Shown: piece by piece, positions 33,870-34,971 of the stretch
Layout: every line of letters begins with the position of its first letter
How positions within the stretch are numbered: position 1 is the stretch's first letter
From: Bacteroides sp.
Lineage (GTDB): Bacteria > Bacteroidota > Bacteroidia > Bacteroidales > Bacteroidaceae
Direction of reading: 5' to 3'
NCBI GenBank assembly: GCA_015060735.1
Contig: SUXX01000024.1
Coordinates: 1 to 34,971 of the forward strand
DNA length: 34,971 nucleotides
Program-made: the position numbers and the translations under genes
Notes under the pieces: model-generated
The model's input: the letters and a program-made list of their open reading frames with translations, nothing else
Database searches by the model: none
Told to the model about the DNA's origin: nothing

Positions 33870-34971
33870 TTCTTTTCTATCAACACATAAATCTGATAAG
33901 AAGTATCCTCAAAAACAGGGGTCAACGACAAATAACCTTCTTTTATCCGTCCTTCTTCCATGACCAAAGGATGTGATAGCTTCATCCGTTCGTGAAACGC
34001 CTTTGCTTCCTCTCCTCTCGGATAATATTCGATGACATAACGCCCTTGAGAATCTTCGCTTATAAACCGATCATAAAACAAGCGTGACACAACTCCCATA
34101 TTCATTCGCCAATTCACCTCTACACAAGGATGAACAAGATATTCGCCATTCATCCGACATATCATCATATCTACCCCCAAATAGCCTTGATAATCTCCTC
34201 CAGCCAATGCCCTCAGTTCTTGAAGCAACAAGTCACGAATTTCCTCCAAGACTTCCAACGAAACAAACCGAGTCAAGTACCCTTCAATCGCCTCATCCGA
34301 TGCCAACCGGTTCTCTTTATAAATACCTCTGCTATCCGCCTCGAACCATGAGTAACCCACAAAAGAAACATCATCGGAACCCGACAAAAATTCCATGGCA
34401 AAATCCACCACTTTATCATAAAAAGGTTCGCCCACCAATCCTCCCTGAGAAGCGATGATGCGTCTAGCCCACCCCTTCAAATTATCGTCAGGGCAACCCG
34501 ACAAAGGTTGAAGCCCCTTTCCACTACCACTCCAGGGAGCTTTTAACAAAACTTTATTATATAAGGACGAAAATCGGCTAACATCCTCCACAGAAGTCAG
34601 CCAAAAGGATTCGCCAAGGGTGCTTTCCACACGAAGTTTGGGTAGCAAATCTACGGCCGTCTTCCGCCCGGACAAAGCACGAACTATCTCCATCCGCCCG
34701 CAAAAAGATGGAGCCCCGCTTGCCACTCCGTATGTTTCCAAACGATGCAACAAGGCAGGACTCCATGCCCACGCCGAAATTTTCTTATATCCAGTCGAAA
34801 TATCCGTTACCCCTCTTACAGAAAGAAGTGAAGGAAATTTCGTATTCATCCATTCAACTTGACGCTTGTCCGACACCCACACATCGCTTTCATCCTCAGC
34901 ATACCACATCGGAAGTGTCGCCAAATCAGCAGCCATTTTCTTGGCACTGGCCGGAGCCATGTAATAAGCAC
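33851..34971 (-). CDS. ATP-grasp-like protein of unknown function (5' end beyond window)
   Basis: The frame stays open from an internal ATG at 34960 to the window edge (Ala-Tyr-Tyr precede that Met), so the true start is probably outside. The visible 372 residues include LLKAPWSGSGKGLQPL, which resembles the ATP-grasp Lys/Gly-rich phosphate loop. VGEPFYDKVVDFAMEF follows, then YQGYLGVDMMIC with HPCVEVNWRMNMG, resembling the metal- and ATP-binding E-x-N-x-R end of that fold. ATP-grasp enzymes join a carboxylate to an amine or thiol through an acyl-phosphate. I recognise this as a Bacteroidales conserved protein but not its substrate. No neighbour inside the window suggests a pathway. Confidence 0.75.
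   Translation of the reverse strand, partial: AYYMAPASAKKMAADLATLPMWYAEDESDVWVSDKRQVEWMNTKFPSLLSVRGVTDISTGYKKISAWAWSPALLHRLETYGVASGAPSFCGRMEIVRALSGRKTAVDLLPKLRVESTLGESFWLTSVEDVSRFSSLYNKVLLKAPWSGSGKGLQPLSGCPDDNLKGWARRIIASQGGLVGEPFYDKVVDFAMEFLSGSDDVSFVGYSWFEADSRGIYKENRLASDEAIEGYLTRFVSLEVLEEIRDLLLQELRALAGGDYQGYLGVDMMICRMNGEYLVHPCVEVNWRMNMGVVSRLFYDRFISEDSQGRYVIEYYPRGEEAKAFHERMKLSHPLVMEEGRIKEGYLSLTPVFEDTSYQIYVLIEKKDAKAF

Overview
The window reads as a chromosomal segment of a Bacteroidales bacterium, most likely Bacteroides or Phocaeicola. The evidence is gene content (fimbrillin lipoproteins, DUF3575, DUF5119, DUF4105, an LptC/CNNM pair, a PpiD-like anchored isomerase), weak Shine-Dalgarno sequences, and repeated matches to the Bacteroidetes sigma-ABfr promoter (TTTG, about 19-20 bases, then TAnnTTTG). 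No phage, insertion sequence, CRISPR array, tRNA or rRNA was seen.

Layout. (1) 1-1400: the start of mazG (cut by the window edge), diverging from a two-gene HEPN/MNT pair that looks like a toxin-antitoxin module. (2) 1405-7486, minus strand: a type V pilus (fimbrillin) operon read as DUF3575 barrel, DUF5119 lipoprotein, fimbrillin, a decayed fimbrillin pseudogene, and a large fimbrillin/BACON tip-like protein. (3) 7487-7890: a divergent control region with a good pilus promoter and a degenerate 22-bp tandem array. (4) 7891-18336: valS, then on the minus strand DUF4105, an alkaline-phosphatase-fold protein lacking nearly all catalytic residues, secA, a DUF6340-like lipoprotein and a small acidic protein. 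(5) 18466-26002, plus strand: coaX, an outer-membrane barrel, a TPR protein, lptC, a CNNM/CorC-type transporter and an anchored PpiD/SurA-like isomerase, an envelope-biogenesis cluster. (6) 26197-33067, minus strand: ilvD-ilvB-ilvN-acyl-ACP thioesterase-ilvC and a nitroreductase. The ilv operon is preceded by a short unannotated leader peptide rich in Val, Ile and Leu and by mutually exclusive antiterminator and terminator hairpins. (7) 33187-34971: an FKBP/SlyD-like isomerase with a Cys-rich tail and, convergent to it, an ATP-grasp-like protein cut by the window end.

The strongest new observation is the branched-chain amino acid attenuator upstream of ilvD (32861-33067): sigma-ABfr promoter, 30-codon leader with a run of Val/Ile/Leu codons, and a 9-nt antiterminator match to one arm of the terminator. 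Others are a dispersed palindromic element at four loci, the 22-bp array, a hairpin with a T-rich tail inside the start of lptC, the pseudo-phosphatase, and the decaying fimbrillin gene.
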